A stretch of DNA of 64,000 bases from Actinomycetaceae bacterium (GTDB lineage: Bacteria > Actinomycetota > Actinomycetes > Actinomycetales > Actinomycetaceae), in assembly GCA_028724905.1 (NCBI GenBank), contig JAQYTG010000018.1:248001-312000 (forward strand), given 5' to 3'. The position numbers and the translations under genes are program-made. The notes beneath the pieces are model-generated. The model had not been told where the DNA came from. It saw only the letters and a list, made by a program, of their open reading frames with translations, and ran no database searches. Each line of letters opens with the position of its first letter. Positions within the stretch are counted from its first letter, which is position 1. Positions 35,207 to 45,548 of this stretch are shown here, piece by piece.

Positions 35207-36115
35207 ATGAAAAAAATCTCTGCACTCGCCGCAAGTTGCCTGCTAGTTGCGGGTATGGCTGCTTGCTCAAACGGAGGACAAGATGGTAAATCCGGTGAAA
35301 GCGCTAGCGATAAGCTCGCTCCCGTTTCGATAAAAGCTGACCTTTCTGGCGTCACGCAAGATGAAGCCGTCAGCGCGCTAGTGCCAGATGCTGTGAAGAA
35401 AGACGGCAAGCTCACTCTCGTCACTGAAGCATCCTACGCACCTGCAGAATACTTTGGTGACGACGGTAAGACTTTCCAGGGGTACGAAATTGATGTGGCA
35501 CAGGCATTAGCGACCACGATGGGGCTCAAGCTCGATATGAACAACGCCGCTTTCGATAGCATTTTCCCCGCTGTGGGGACGAATTATGAGGCCTCCATTG
35601 CCGCTATCACCATCAATGAGGAACGCGCCAAGCAGTACAACTTGATTCAGTATTTCCAAGATGGAAACACCTGGACCGTCGCTGCTGGCAACCCCAGCGC
35701 ATTCAATCCGATAAATCCTTGCGGTGCCACTGTGGGTGTGCAAACTGGCACCGCTCAAGATGAGTATCTCCAGGAGCTCAACAAAACACAGTGCGCAGAT
35801 AAGCCAGTGAGTATTCAAAAGTATGATAGCCAGGCTCAGGTGAGCACCGTCTTGGCAGGTAAACAGCTTACGGCTATGCTCACCGATACCTCAGTGGCCA
35901 CAGCCGCAGTGGAACAGCATCAGGGTAAACTTGAAACTATCGGGGAAGAGTTCGATCCCTCCGGCCGTGGAGTGCTCGTGGCCGAGAAAGATGCCGATCT
36001 GGCTAAAGCTGTACAGGCTGGGGTGCAAAAACTCATCGACAGCGGCGATCTAGCCAAGATCTACAAGGCGTGGGGAATTACAAAAGGAGTGCCGGAAAAG
36101 GCAGAGATTCTCTAA
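35207..36115 (+). CDS. Amino-acid ABC transporter substrate-binding lipoprotein
   Basis: Family 3 solute-binding protein for polar amino acids, lipid-anchored outside the membrane. The signal peptide MKKISALAASCLLVAGMA leads to a lipobox cysteine (MAAC). The mature part shows LTLVTEASYAPAEYF, FQGYEIDVAQALATTMGLKL and the family segment GVQTGTAQDEYLQEL. The ATG at 35207 has AAGGAG eight bases upstream. The position beside glnA suggests glutamine, glutamate or a similar substrate, but this is inference. Confidence 0.92.
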   Translation: MKKISALAASCLLVAGMAACSNGGQDGKSGESASDKLAPVSIKADLSGVTQDEAVSALVPDAVKKDGKLTLVTEASYAPAEYFGDDGKTFQGYEIDVAQALATTMGLKLDMNNAAFDSIFPAVGTNYEASIAAITINEERAKQYNLIQYFQDGNTWTVAAGNPSAFNPINPCGATVGVQTGTAQDEYLQELNKTQCADKPVSIQKYDSQAQVSTVLAGKQLTAMLTDTSVATAAVEQHQGKLETIGEEFDPSGRGVLVAEKDADLAKAVQAGVQKLIDSGDLAKIYKAWGITKGVPEKAEIL

Positions 36116-36404
36116 GGCCACCTGCTCTTCCACATGGTTGTGCGCCCACTTCACACAGATGCTTCCCACGATATCTGCTTCCCACAGATGTTTCCTGCGC
36201 GAGCCCTACTTCCCCACGGACATATACTTCCCATAGGTGAGGTGAGCTTTTGAGAAGCATTCGAGGAACTTACGGGGGGGCAACCATCGAAATTGCTTTT
36301 CATGCACAGATACGGATACCAACCATATCCCGCGTAGAGCTGATCGGACTCAGGCACTGCCCTGAGCTTCGGTCAGCTCTTGCGTGAGCGTTAGGATATA
36401 GACC
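36116..36404 (+). other. Spacer within the importer cluster
   Basis: 289 bases between binding protein and permease, with CTTCCCAC-like motifs recurring at least three times near 36159-36232 and a G7 run near 36275. No gene and no clear terminator. Confidence 0.45.
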
Positions 36405-37529
36405 ATGACGACGAACAACTCCGACGCGGCACATAGCCCCGCTCCTGATAACCAGGCGAGTACACACGTCACACCACCGCAACACGGTGTTGGCACGTCT
36501 CCATCGGAGCATACTTATCCATCTGCAGCCTCTCCATCTGCAGCCTCTGCTGCTGAACGCTCCTCAATGCCGTACGTGATCAAAGCTGTACCAGTGAAAC
36601 ACTATGGACGCTGGATATCGGCCGTGCTAGTGGCGATTGTGGCACTGATGATTATTGACACTCTCATCACCAATCCGAATTACCAGTGGGATGTCGTGGC
36701 GCGAGTACTATTCCAAGACGTGATTCTTGAAGCTGTGGGCTGGACGTTGCTGCTCACAATAGGGGCGATGGCTCTGGGCATTATTCTGGCACTGCTACTG
36801 GCGATTATGCGGCGTAGCGAAAATCCGGTGCTGCGCGGAGTCTCCACCGTCTATATCTGGTTTTTCCGTGGTACGCCGATCTACACTCAGCTCATTTTCT
36901 GGGGTTTGCTCACTGTGCTCTACCCGCGATTTGGCATGGGAATCCCTTTTACCGATATCACTCTGTTTTCATTTGATCCCACTACACTCACCGATGTACA
37001 AACCCGTATGTTTATTTTTGCGGTGCTCGGCTTGGGCTTTAACGAGGGAGCTTATCTCGCGGAGATTGTGCGCGGCGGCCTCGCCTCCGTCGATGCCGGC
37101 CAAGAAGAGGCCGCTAAGGCTTTAGGCATGGGTAATAGCATGATTTTCCGCCGTATTATTATCCCGCAAGCCATGCGCGTGATTATTCCGCCTACAGGCA
37201 ATGAGACTATCTCCATGCTCAAGACCACATCTTTGGTGACGGCAGTGCCTTTCAGCCTCGATTTGAACGCCATCACCTCGAATATCGGCTTTTCAAAAGG
37301 CACCCCTATTCCCTATTTGCTGGTGGCGGCTATCTGGTACCTGGCGATCACATCAATTCTCATGGTTGGCCAATACTTCTTGGAACGCCACTACGGCCGC
37401 GGAGTGCGAAACTCTGCCCCAACGTTCACCAGCCGCCATCGGCGCAACAAGCTCCATGCTTCGCGTCAAGAAGCCATTAACGCCAGCGGGACGACTCACA
37501 GCGATCCGTTCTTAGAATATACGCCGTGA
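36405..37529 (+). CDS. Amino-acid ABC transporter permease
   Basis: Membrane subunit of a polar amino-acid importer (HisM/GlnP type). Residues 1-50 are a hydrophilic Ser/Ala/Pro-rich extension with a perfect 15-bp tandem repeat (PSAAS twice), uncommon in this family. Then come about five or six hydrophobic segments. The EAA loop, where the ATPase docks, is AGQEEAAKALGMGNSMIFRR followed by IIIPQAMRVIIPPTGN. AGGATA precedes the ATG. 374 residues. Confidence 0.92.
   Translation: MTTNNSDAAHSPAPDNQASTHVTPPQHGVGTSPSEHTYPSAASPSAASAAERSSMPYVIKAVPVKHYGRWISAVLVAIVALMIIDTLITNPNYQWDVVARVLFQDVILEAVGWTLLLTIGAMALGIILALLLAIMRRSENPVLRGVSTVYIWFFRGTPIYTQLIFWGLLTVLYPRFGMGIPFTDITLFSFDPTTLTDVQTRMFIFAVLGLGFNEGAYLAEIVRGGLASVDAGQEEAAKALGMGNSMIFRRIIIPQAMRVIIPPTGNETISMLKTTSLVTAVPFSLDLNAITSNIGFSKGTPIPYLLVAAIWYLAITSILMVGQYFLERHYGRGVRNSAPTFTSRHRRNKLHASRQEAINASGTTHSDPFLEYTP
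36519..36548 (+). repeat. Perfect 15-bp tandem repeat in the permease N-terminus
   Basis: CCATCTGCAGCCTCT at 36519-36533 and again at 36534-36548, encoding PSAAS twice in frame. Confidence 0.95.
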
Positions 37530-37841
37530 CGGCATGAGCGGCCTACACCCTGGTAGCTGCGGTTGCGCTACAGTGACGACACACACCGGTAGCGGACGAC
37601 GAGCTGTACGACGTTTCCATAAAGCGCAGTTATGATCGGACGAGTTATTGATATGGAGCGGGACTACAACAAGGCCGCAGCGCCTTAGATACCACAGCAG
37701 TGCCTTAGCCTATATCACATCTGCTAGGCCGCTTATACGTTTGGATACTGGCGTGAACTGATGCCAGAACCCAATAGTGAGCTACTAAAATAGTGAAGAG
37801 CCATAGAGCCGAGACCCAGATTCATACCTGAAAGAGACACA
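37530..37841 (+). other. Spacer between permease and ATPase genes
   Basis: 312 bases. A near-repeat GCAGCGCCTTAG / GCAGTGCCTTAG lies at about 37678 and 37696. No gene, terminator or convincing promoter. Such a long gap is unusual inside an ABC importer cluster, so the ATPase may have its own promoter. Confidence 0.45.
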
Positions 37842-38639
37842 ATGAGCATCCACGAGCATAGCGACATTCCCACACCGCCGTCCCCAATGGTGAGCGTACA
37901 AGATGTGCATAAATTCTTTGGGAAACTACACGTGCTGCAAGGAGTGTCGTTCGATGTAGCTCCCGCCAGCGTCACCACCATCCTCGGTCCGTCTGGCTCT
38001 GGGAAATCCACTATTTTGCGGTGCATCAATATGCTGGAAACCATCCAGGCAGGGCGTATTTACGTGGATGGACAGCTGATGGGGTACCGCGACAAGAATG
38101 GCACGCTTTACGATCTCACCCACCGCCAGATTGCTCGGCAGCGGGAAAACATTGGAATGGTCTTCCAGCGCTTTAATCTTTTTCCGCATAAGACGGCTTT
38201 AGAGAACGTGATGGAAGCTCCGATGCACGTGCGCCACATCAAAAAAGAAACAGCCAGAATGGAAGCTGAAGAGCTGCTCGCTAAGGTGGGTCTAGCAGAT
38301 CGCGCTAGCCACTATCCGGCGGAGTTATCAGGTGGCCAGCAACAGCGAGTCGCTATTGCACGCGCACTCGCCATGCACCCCGATTTGATGCTTTTTGATG
38401 AGCCCACCTCCGCCCTTGATCCGGAACTCGTAGGGGAAGTGCTGTCGGTGATGAAAGATTTAGCCGATGGTGGGATGACGATGATCGTGGTCACGCATGA
38501 GCTCGGATTTGCACGTGAAGTGAGCGATCAAGTGATCCTGATGGACGGTGGAGTAATTATTGAGGCGGGTACCCCCGCGGACGTTTTTGATCATCCGCGG
38601 CATCCGCGCACCCGAGAATTTCTCTCGAAAGTGTTGTGA
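37842..38639 (+). CDS. Amino-acid ABC transporter ATP-binding protein
   Basis: The ATPase of the polar amino-acid importer, 265 residues. Walker A is [10 protein letters not shown], the Q-loop is [10 protein letters not shown], the signature is [15 protein letters not shown], Walker B is [13 protein letters not shown] and the H-loop is [12 protein letters not shown]. All catalytic residues are intact. It belongs to the GlnQ/HisP group by these motifs. The stop is 27 bases from the stop of convergent glnE. Confidence 0.94.
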   Translation: MSIHEHSDIPTPPSPMVSVQDVHKFFGKLHVLQGVSFDVAPASVTTILGPSGSGKSTILRCINMLETIQAGRIYVDGQLMGYRDKNGTLYDLTHRQIARQRENIGMVFQRFNLFPHKTALENVMEAPMHVRHIKKETARMEAEELLAKVGLADRASHYPAELSGGQQQRVAIARALAMHPDLMLFDEPTSALDPELVGEVLSVMKDLADGGMTMIVVTHELGFAREVSDQVILMDGGVIIEAGTPADVFDHPRHPRTREFLSKVL

Positions 38640-38666
38640 GTCTGATACTCAGATCATCCAGCCCGC

Positions 38667-41600
38667 TTACTCCAAGGCGTAGAATAGCCGCTCTACCACG
38701 GCACGGGCACGGCGGGCTGTACGCAAGTAATCCTCATCCAGTTCAGAAGCAGCATCGGGACGATAGCCGACGATTGCTGCTACCACTGCGCGCTCGTCAG
38801 TCTCAAAGGGAAGGACGTCTACTTTTGAACCACGAAGTTTACCGGTAGCCAGCACGTTGGCATTGCGCAGCAGAGAGGCAAACTCCCACGCCTCCTTGAG
38901 AATTCTTGCCTCATTAGCATCCACAATTCCCAGATGTGCAAGCTCTGAGAGCGCCAACGTCGTCGATGGTGTGCGCAGCTGTTCATACTCTCCAGCGTGC
39001 TGCAGCTGTAGGAGTTGCACCGTCCACTCCACGTCAGAGAGCGTGCCTCGCCCCAGTTTCAGATGCCGAGCCGGATCCACGCCGCGCGGCATTCGTTCAC
39101 GTTCCACCCGAGCTTTCATTGCCCGAATCTCACGTATGTGTTGGTTCGTGAGTCCCTCAGCTGGATATCGCAGCGGCTCGATCATTTCCATAAACCGTTG
39201 GCCAAGCTCAGCGTTGCCACACACAAATCGCGCCCGCAGCAGAGCTTGACGCTCCCAGATCTGCACCCACCGAGAGTAATACTCACGGTATGAATCCAAA
39301 CTGCGCACGAGTGCGCCGCGCTTCCCCTCCGGCCGAAGCGCGGCGTCAAGCTCAAAACCAGGTTCCGAATCGGCAAACGTAAGCAAACTCATCATAGCTT
39401 TTGCCATGCCGTTTGCCTCATGTTCGGCCTCTTCATCAGACACTCCTGCACGCGGCTCATAGACGAACAACACATCGGCATCAGAAGCATAGTTCAGTTC
39501 ATCTCCGCCAAAACGCCCTAAGCCGATGACGGCAAAATCTACCTTCCCTTGAGCATTTACCTGCACAGCGGCAGCTCGCAGTGCAGCCTCGACAGCAATA
39601 GCTCCAGCCTGCGAAATCGCAGTGGTGGATTCGGCTACGCCTTGCTGTTTGAGAACGTCGGCCAGAGCGGTGCGCAGCAGTTCTTTTCGCCGCAGATATC
39701 GGCCGCCGCGCACAATATCCTGCGCATCGCTGCGCCGAGAGAGCAAAGAATCGAGTTCGCGGTAGAGATCATCCGATGTGCGCGGGGATAGCAGCGCATC
39801 GTCGTCCAGCCAACTCAGTGCCTCTGAGAGTGACGGCAACTGCTGCGCCACATATCTCGACGTGGAGAGCACGTAGGCCAAGCGCTCTGCCACCACTGAA
39901 GAATCGCGCAGCAGCCGCATATACCATGATGTGTGCCCCATCCGTTCAGAGAGCACTCGAAACTCTTGCAAACCACGGTCAGGTTCTGCCCCTTGAGCAA
40001 ACCAACCAATCATAACTGGCAGAAGCTGGCGCTGAATCGCCGCCGTTCGGGATACCCCAGCTGTCAGGGCACGAATATGGCTGAGCGCAGCTGTTGGCGA
40101 ACGGTAACCAATTGCTGCAAGCCGCGCCTGAGCAGCGTGCTCATCCAGGGAGACGTCAGAGGGCGAGAGCTTAGCTACCTCAGGCAGAATCGGACGGTAG
40201 TAGATAGAAAGATGAAGTTCTCGCACTTCGTGGCGCACCGTCTGCCAACGCGATTCTAAATCTTCACCAGTGACGAGTTCTGCACCGTGAAGAGTTCGGG
40301 CGAGGCGGCGCAGCTCACTCATTTTGCTGGGGACGAGATGCGAACGGCGAAAATGCTGGAGCTGGATGCGGTGCTCAAGAGTGCGCAAGAAACGGTAGTG
40401 TGCAGCGAGCTTATCGCTATCAGCGCGCGATATATACCCGCCATCACTCAACGCCTGCAAACCTTGGAGAGTGCTGCGCACGTGTAGGCTCGAATCAGTG
40501 CGTCCATGCACAAGTTGAAGCAGTTGCACAGTAAATTCCACATCTCGCAGCCCTCCTTTTCCAAGTTTGAGCTGCCGATGAGCCTCTTTGGCGGGCACGA
40601 GATCTTCGACACGGGCGCGCATCGCCCGCGATGCTTCCACAAAATTTTCTCGCCCAGCTGCACTCCACACCATCGGAGACACCGCCGCCTGATACTCTTC
40701 TCCCAGTTCCATATCTCCTGCGATAGGCCGCGCTTTGAGCAGTGCTTGAAATTCCCAATCTTTCGCCCAGCGTTTGTAATAGGCTATATGCGAGGCGAGC
40801 GTGCGCACCAGCGGACCATCTTTACCCTCAGGGCGCAAATTGACGTCTAATTCCCACAGTGGTTTCTGGGAGCCTTTCGGCCAGCTCACTGCCCGAGCTA
40901 CAAAAGTGGCAAGTTTCGTAGCAATGCTGAGCATATCGTCTTGCTCTATATCAGGGCTGAGCGAACGCGCCACATAGACGACGTCTACATCAGAGATATA
41001 GTTGAGTTCGCGCCCTCCCGTTTTCCCCATTGCAATGATCGCTAAGCCAATGTTTCGCGCCTGCGGAATAACGGCTCGCCCTACTGCGAGTGCGGCCTCC
41101 AGAGCTCCCCCCACAATATCGCTAATAGCAGCGCTCACGTGTGGCATGACGCTGGCGGCATCCTCAGCAATGAGATCTTCTGCCGCTACCTGCGCTATGC
41201 GATACCAATAGTGTGCTCGCATGGCAGCGATCCCCTCAGCCTGAGAGAACTCACTCACGTGCTGTAGAGGCGAAGCGGGAGAGAGCTCTACCTGGGGATC
41301 ATCTACCTGGGGACTGCAGGTAGCGGCATCTAGTACTCGTTTCTGGACGATTTCTTGCTGTGCGTGATCGCTGTGAGTGGAGATATCCTGAGTGGAGGCT
41401 GGCTGCAAACTGGCGTGTACTGCCGCCAGCGCGCTTGCTTTCTCTGCTGCTAAAGATGTTTCAAAAGGATGCTCCCCCACTTTTTGATCGCTGAGAATAT
41501 GCACATAAGCCGGACTTTTAATGAGCTGATCTGTAAGCGGATGGGAGATCCCTAGAATGGCAAAGAGCCGGCGTGCACCGCGCTCTTGACTCAGCACCTG

Positions 41601-41828
41601 ATCGAGCTGCCTGAGCGTATCTTGCCCAGCGGCCAGAGCCGCCTCTCGCAGCCGAATAAAACCGAGCAGCCCAGCATCTGGATCGCCGACGTCAGAGAGC
41701 TGCCCGATGAGCCACGAGCGATCCACCCCTGTGAGTGCTCGATCGCTGAGCAAAGCACTTGCCCGTTCTGGATTGATAAATCCAGAACGTACTAACAGGC
41801 CGTATTCGCTCTCTTCCCTACCCATCAC
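38667..41828 (-). CDS. glnE: Glutamine synthetase adenylyltransferase / adenylyl-removing enzyme
   Basis: Adds or removes AMP on the GlnA tyrosine according to nitrogen status. The 1053-residue protein has two nucleotidyltransferase halves: GKTGGRELNYISDVDVVYV in the N-terminal de-adenylylating half and GLGRFGGDELNYASDADVLF in the C-terminal adenylylating half. Both keep the acidic metal-binding pair. It exceeds the usual length because of a Gln/Ser/Asp-rich insertion at about residues 145-205 holding a 15-bp duplication (41288-41313). Target and modifier genes are both here, as in other actinobacteria. Confidence 0.96.
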   Translation of the reverse strand: MMGREESEYGLLVRSGFINPERASALLSDRALTGVDRSWLIGQLSDVGDPDAGLLGFIRLREAALAAGQDTLRQLDQVLSQERGARRLFAILGISHPLTDQLIKSPAYVHILSDQKVGEHPFETSLAAEKASALAAVHASLQPASTQDISTHSDHAQQEIVQKRVLDAATCSPQVDDPQVELSPASPLQHVSEFSQAEGIAAMRAHYWYRIAQVAAEDLIAEDAASVMPHVSAAISDIVGGALEAALAVGRAVIPQARNIGLAIIAMGKTGGRELNYISDVDVVYVARSLSPDIEQDDMLSIATKLATFVARAVSWPKGSQKPLWELDVNLRPEGKDGPLVRTLASHIAYYKRWAKDWEFQALLKARPIAGDMELGEEYQAAVSPMVWSAAGRENFVEASRAMRARVEDLVPAKEAHRQLKLGKGGLRDVEFTVQLLQLVHGRTDSSLHVRSTLQGLQALSDGGYISRADSDKLAAHYRFLRTLEHRIQLQHFRRSHLVPSKMSELRRLARTLHGAELVTGEDLESRWQTVRHEVRELHLSIYYRPILPEVAKLSPSDVSLDEHAAQARLAAIGYRSPTAALSHIRALTAGVSRTAAIQRQLLPVMIGWFAQGAEPDRGLQEFRVLSERMGHTSWYMRLLRDSSVVAERLAYVLSTSRYVAQQLPSLSEALSWLDDDALLSPRTSDDLYRELDSLLSRRSDAQDIVRGGRYLRRKELLRTALADVLKQQGVAESTTAISQAGAIAVEAALRAAAVQVNAQGKVDFAVIGLGRFGGDELNYASDADVLFVYEPRAGVSDEEAEHEANGMAKAMMSLLTFADSEPGFELDAALRPEGKRGALVRSLDSYREYYSRWVQIWERQALLRARFVCGNAELGQRFMEMIEPLRYPAEGLTNQHIREIRAMKARVERERMPRGVDPARHLKLGRGTLSDVEWTVQLLQLQHAGEYEQLRTPSTTLALSELAHLGIVDANEARILKEAWEFASLLRNANVLATGKLRGSKVDVLPFETDERAVVAAIVGYRPDAASELDEDYLRTARRARAVVERLFYALE
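41288..41313 (-). repeat. 15-bp-spaced duplication in the glnE insertion
   Basis: CTACCTGGGGA occurs at 41288-41298 and 41303-41313, exactly 15 bases apart, coding for the repeated QVDDP/QVE part of the insertion. Confidence 0.8.
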
Positions 41829-42172
41829 TGCTCAATCTAGTCTCTTTATTGGATCCATTTTCTTGGCTTAGTCCAATTTCTTGCTGTGCGGTTATCACCC
41901 AAGCTGCGCCTACGCTGATGTCACCACTGTAACTGTTACATCCGGAGCTGTGCCCATTTCGTCACGCCTTGCTGCGCCTCACTGCTGCAGATGCCACAGC
42001 AAGTGACACGCTGCATTTAACTCATGGACACTCCACGCTGGCGTCACCCGCTACTATCAGTACCAGCTTTGCACATGAGTACTACCACTCCTCAGTCTGC
42101 GCACTGCCTGGGTTCAGATCGTTCCGCAATTAGTTCACGTCACTTCCATATCAGTTCAACATCAGTTCTATA
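41829..42172. other. glnE-glnA2 intergenic region
   Basis: 344 bases. Near glnA2 the motif [AT]T[CT]AGTTC recurs about every 12 bases (42129-42178). No gene seen. Confidence 0.45.
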
Positions 42173-43510
42173 TTAGTTCCAGCCGAGAAATTTACTGCGT
42201 TCAAAAGGAGTGACCTGATAACGGTACTGTGCCCATTCATGGCGCTTATTGCGCAAGAAATAGTCGAATGTATCTTCTCCTAATGTGGCCGCCACCAGCT
42301 CGCTCTTCTTCATCTCGGCAATAGCTTCAGAGAGTGAATACGGCAGCGGCAAAATCCCCAACACTGAGCGCTCTAGCTCGCTGAGAGCTGCTACGTCGCT
42401 CTCCACCGGATCGGGCAGCGGATAATCGTTTTCTATACCCGCCAAACCAGCATTTAAAATAGCTGCATAAGCTAAGTAGGGGTTGGCCGCCGAATCCAAA
42501 GCGCGGTATTCGATGCGGGCACTACCTGGTTTATTCGTACTGAGCGAGGGAATCCGAATCAAAGCGCTCTGATTGTTTTTCCCCCACGCTACGTGTGCCG
42601 GAGCTTCAAAACCCGCCCAGAGACGCTTATAAGAATTCACGTGCTGATTCGTGATAGCCGTGATCTCACGGGCGTGATGCAAGAGCCCTGCCACAAACTT
42701 ACGCGCTGTATCCGAAAGCCGATACTCTCCAGTAGCGTCGAAAAATGCATTGCGTTCACCCTCAAAGAGTGAGAAATGCGTATGCATTCCGTTTCCTGGT
42801 TGTTCAATCATCGGCTTAGGCATGAAGCTCGCCTGCACGCCCTCTTGCAGAGCTACTTGATCAATCACCACACGGAACGTCATCACGTCGTCTGCCATCG
42901 CCAGCGCATCAGAGACTCGCAGATCAATCTCATTTTGCCCTGGGCCAGCTTCGTGGTGTGAAAACTCTACGGAAATACCAAGATCTTCCAAGGTCTTGAT
43001 GGCCTTCGTGCGGAAATTGCGGGCGCGGGAACGTGAGACGTTGTCGAAATATGCGCCGTTGTCTATCGGGCGTGGCTCGGCTGCAGGATCTGTCTCTGGC
43101 TCAAAAAGATAGAACTCAATTTCAGGATGCACATAAAATGTGAACCCCATAGCCGCCGCTCGTTCAGTGGCACGGCGCAGCACAGAGCGCGGATCTGAGC
43201 GCGCTGGCTCCCCCTCGGGTGTACGAATATCGCAGATGAGACGAGCCTGAGTGGCGTCCGCATCAGACCAGGGCAGGATTCGGAACGTCGAGGCGTCGGG
43301 TGAGATCACCATATCCGACTCATGCACTCGGGTGAGCCCCTGCACCGCAGAACCGTCGAAGCCAATTCCTCCCTCAAAAGCTCCTTCAAGCTCAGCTGGC
43401 GGAATAGCCACTGCTTTCAACGTGCCAGAAACGTCGGTGAACCACAGTCGAATAAAACGTACATCGTGATCTTGAATCGTGCGAAGTACGTGTTCTTGCT
43501 GACGATCCAT
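42173..43510 (-). CDS. glnA2: Glutamine synthetase family protein GlnA2
   Basis: A second GSI-type enzyme, 445 residues. It contains IGFDGSAVQGLTRVHESDM, YVHPEIEFYLFEPE, SHHEAGPGQNEIDL, NQHVNSYKRLWAGFEAP and SALIRIPSLS. The region that carries the adenylylated tyrosine in GlnA reads ELERSVLGILP, so GlnE should not modify it. Actinobacterial GlnA2 proteins may act as glutamine synthetases or on polyamines; sequence alone does not decide. Upstream it reads MDRQQEHVLRTIQDHDVRFI, the typical start. Confidence 0.92.
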   Translation of the reverse strand: MDRQQEHVLRTIQDHDVRFIRLWFTDVSGTLKAVAIPPAELEGAFEGGIGFDGSAVQGLTRVHESDMVISPDASTFRILPWSDADATQARLICDIRTPEGEPARSDPRSVLRRATERAAAMGFTFYVHPEIEFYLFEPETDPAAEPRPIDNGAYFDNVSRSRARNFRTKAIKTLEDLGISVEFSHHEAGPGQNEIDLRVSDALAMADDVMTFRVVIDQVALQEGVQASFMPKPMIEQPGNGMHTHFSLFEGERNAFFDATGEYRLSDTARKFVAGLLHHAREITAITNQHVNSYKRLWAGFEAPAHVAWGKNNQSALIRIPSLSTNKPGSARIEYRALDSAANPYLAYAAILNAGLAGIENDYPLPDPVESDVAALSELERSVLGILPLPYSLSEAIAEMKKSELVAATLGEDTFDYFLRNKRHEWAQYRYQVTPFERSKFLGWN

Positions 43511-43972
43511 AGTGCCTCCTACACCCGTGTATGGCTCTCCATAGCCTTACCCATTAGCTCCATCTAATAGCCTCAGCCTATCCAATAGTCCTCTAGCTAT
43601 GTAGCTCAGCATAGCCCGCCCAATCATCCCAGCAACTAAGCTCGGCATAGCCAGCTCAACAGCTTTAGCGGCGATTGACAGAATTGGTCTGACCCATTTC
43701 ATCAATCTATCTTGCCGCGCCGGCAAAATTGGTACGAGCGACGTTATCAGCCTAGTCAGCTTATAGACCCCACATCAGGAGTGGACGTCTCTGAATTCAC
43801 CAAGGCGTTTTCCTCCAGATCACGCCCGCACGCGCCATACAGCCATACAACCATACAACCGTGCGAGCGATCTCAGCGGCCTATAGACCTTAATCAGGAT
43901 CTACAGACCTCGATCGGGAAAAGTATCTCCGTTTTCTTCGCTGTTGCCCCTGGCTTTTCAACTATGCATCGG
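43511..43972. other. galE-glnA2 intergenic region
   Basis: 462 bases between two minus-strand genes. Three adjacent 8-mers CCATACA[GA] lie at 43835-43858. AGCTC[AG]GCATAGCC occurs twice near 43601 and 43639. No gene seen. Confidence 0.45.
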
Positions 43973-45019
43973 CTATTCACTTTGGCCATAGCCATCAGGA
44001 TTGTTGCTCTGCCAGTTCCAGGTATCCCTCACCATGTCATCCAGATCATAGTGCGCCTCCCAGCCAAGCAATTCTTTGGCGAGTGACGCATCCGCGTACA
44101 TCTTCGCCACATCACCAGCGCGCCGAGGATCAATCACGTACGGAATCTCCACGCCACTAGCTTTCTCAAAAGCGTGCATCAGTTCAAGCACGCTATATCC
44201 TTTCGAGGTGCCCAGGTTGATAGCAATCGCGCCCGTGTGCGCCAATCCGTAGTCGATCGCTTTGACGTGCCCCGCAGCGAGATCCATCACGTGAATATAG
44301 TCGCGTACACCAGTGCCATCTTCGGTGGAATAGTCCGCTCCAAACACGTGGAATTTCTCTAGTTTCCCCACAGCCACTTGCGCGATATACGGCATCACAT
44401 TGTTTGGAATCCCCTTGGGATTTTCACCAATTCGCCCGCTTGGATGCGCACCGATTGGATTGAAGTAGCGCAGCAACACCGCCGAGAGCTGGTGATCACA
44501 GGTGCACACATCGCGCAGAATCTGCTCGTTCATAATTTTGCTCCAGCCATAGGGGTTTGTGGCTGTGCCAACGGGAAGAGTTTCCTTGAGTGGCGATACG
44601 GCATTCATGCCATACACCGTGGCCGAAGAGCTAAAAATAATCAGATGGCAATCATGCTCGCGCATCGCTTTCAGCAGTGAGAGAGTGACGTTGATATTGT
44701 CGTCGTAATACTCAATTGGTTTCGTCACGCTCTCGCCTACAGCCTTAAGCCCCGCAAAGTTGATGACGCCAGAAATTGAGTGCTCATCAAACACCTTGTT
44801 AAGTGCATCGGTATCGCGCACATCAATGTTGTACGTGGGAATCGTGGCACCGACGAGCTCTTCCACGCGCCGCATGGCTTCAGGCACAGAGTTGTCAAAA
44901 TTATCCACGCAAACGGCGTCATACCCAGCCTCATAGAGACACACTAAAGTGTGCGTACCAATGTAGCCAGCTCCGCCCGCCACCAAAATTGTGCGGCGCT
45001 CTTGTTTCATCTCAGCCAT
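43973..45019 (-). CDS. galE: UDP-glucose 4-epimerase
   Basis: Interconverts UDP-glucose and UDP-galactose with tightly bound NAD; used in galactose metabolism and surface polysaccharide synthesis. The 348-residue extended SDR protein has VAGGAGYIGTHTLVCLYEAG at the NAD site, catalytic serine in IIFSSSATVYG and the YxxxK pair in NPYGWSKIMNEQ. AAAGGCG lies seven bases before the ATG at 45019. No other galactose gene is near. Confidence 0.95.
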   Translation of the reverse strand: MAEMKQERRTILVAGGAGYIGTHTLVCLYEAGYDAVCVDNFDNSVPEAMRRVEELVGATIPTYNIDVRDTDALNKVFDEHSISGVINFAGLKAVGESVTKPIEYYDDNINVTLSLLKAMREHDCHLIIFSSSATVYGMNAVSPLKETLPVGTATNPYGWSKIMNEQILRDVCTCDHQLSAVLLRYFNPIGAHPSGRIGENPKGIPNNVMPYIAQVAVGKLEKFHVFGADYSTEDGTGVRDYIHVMDLAAGHVKAIDYGLAHTGAIAINLGTSKGYSVLELMHAFEKASGVEIPYVIDPRRAGDVAKMYADASLAKELLGWEAHYDLDDMVRDTWNWQSNNPDGYGQSE

Positions 45020-45267
45020 TTATCGCCTTTCTCTTCGCGGCACTAGCCTGCGCATCCACGCGGCGCTAGACCTTGTCTTCCCTCCACGCCGACGCATCAG
45101 CTTCGCGCCTGCTCTCAGGTCAATTTTACGAGGCAGCTTCCTAAGATTTTCGGGATATTTCTCATCAACTACAAAACATGAGCAATGCCACTGTGGCACT
45201 TCCTTGCGCGCGGGGCGCCCACCGATCAGCCGTGCTGCCTAACTGTCGATATTATGTGCTGCTAGCT

Positions 45268-45282
45268 ACAGATATTATCTGT
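45268..45282. promoter_or_regulatory. Perfect palindrome ACAGATATTATCTGT
   Basis: Arms of seven bases around one central T, about 250 bases upstream of galE on its 5' side. It could be an operator; the regulator is unknown. Confidence 0.4.
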
Positions 45283-45474
45283 CAGATCCGACCAACGATA
45301 GCCCTACTCCCGAATGACAAGCCGACCGGCAACGTAACAAGCCGCCGACAATATAGCCGGCCAACTTACCGCTCCAGGCCCCCATCGACACTCCACCACG
45401 GAATTTCCTGCCCATCCACCAATAGGCCAGCAGGATCACTGCGCTAGAGAAACCAGCTGCTCACCATTGCACAT

Positions 45475-45548
45475 CAGCCCTCTCATCATCGCAAGCCAGG
45501 CCAGCACCATTACAACCCAGCCCTCTCACCATCACAAGCCAGTCCAGC
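45475..45548. repeat. 31-bp imperfect direct repeat
   Basis: CAGCCCTCTCATCATC-type (45475) and CAGCCCTCTCACCATC-type (45518) copies are 43 bases apart and differ at about three positions. Confidence 0.8.
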
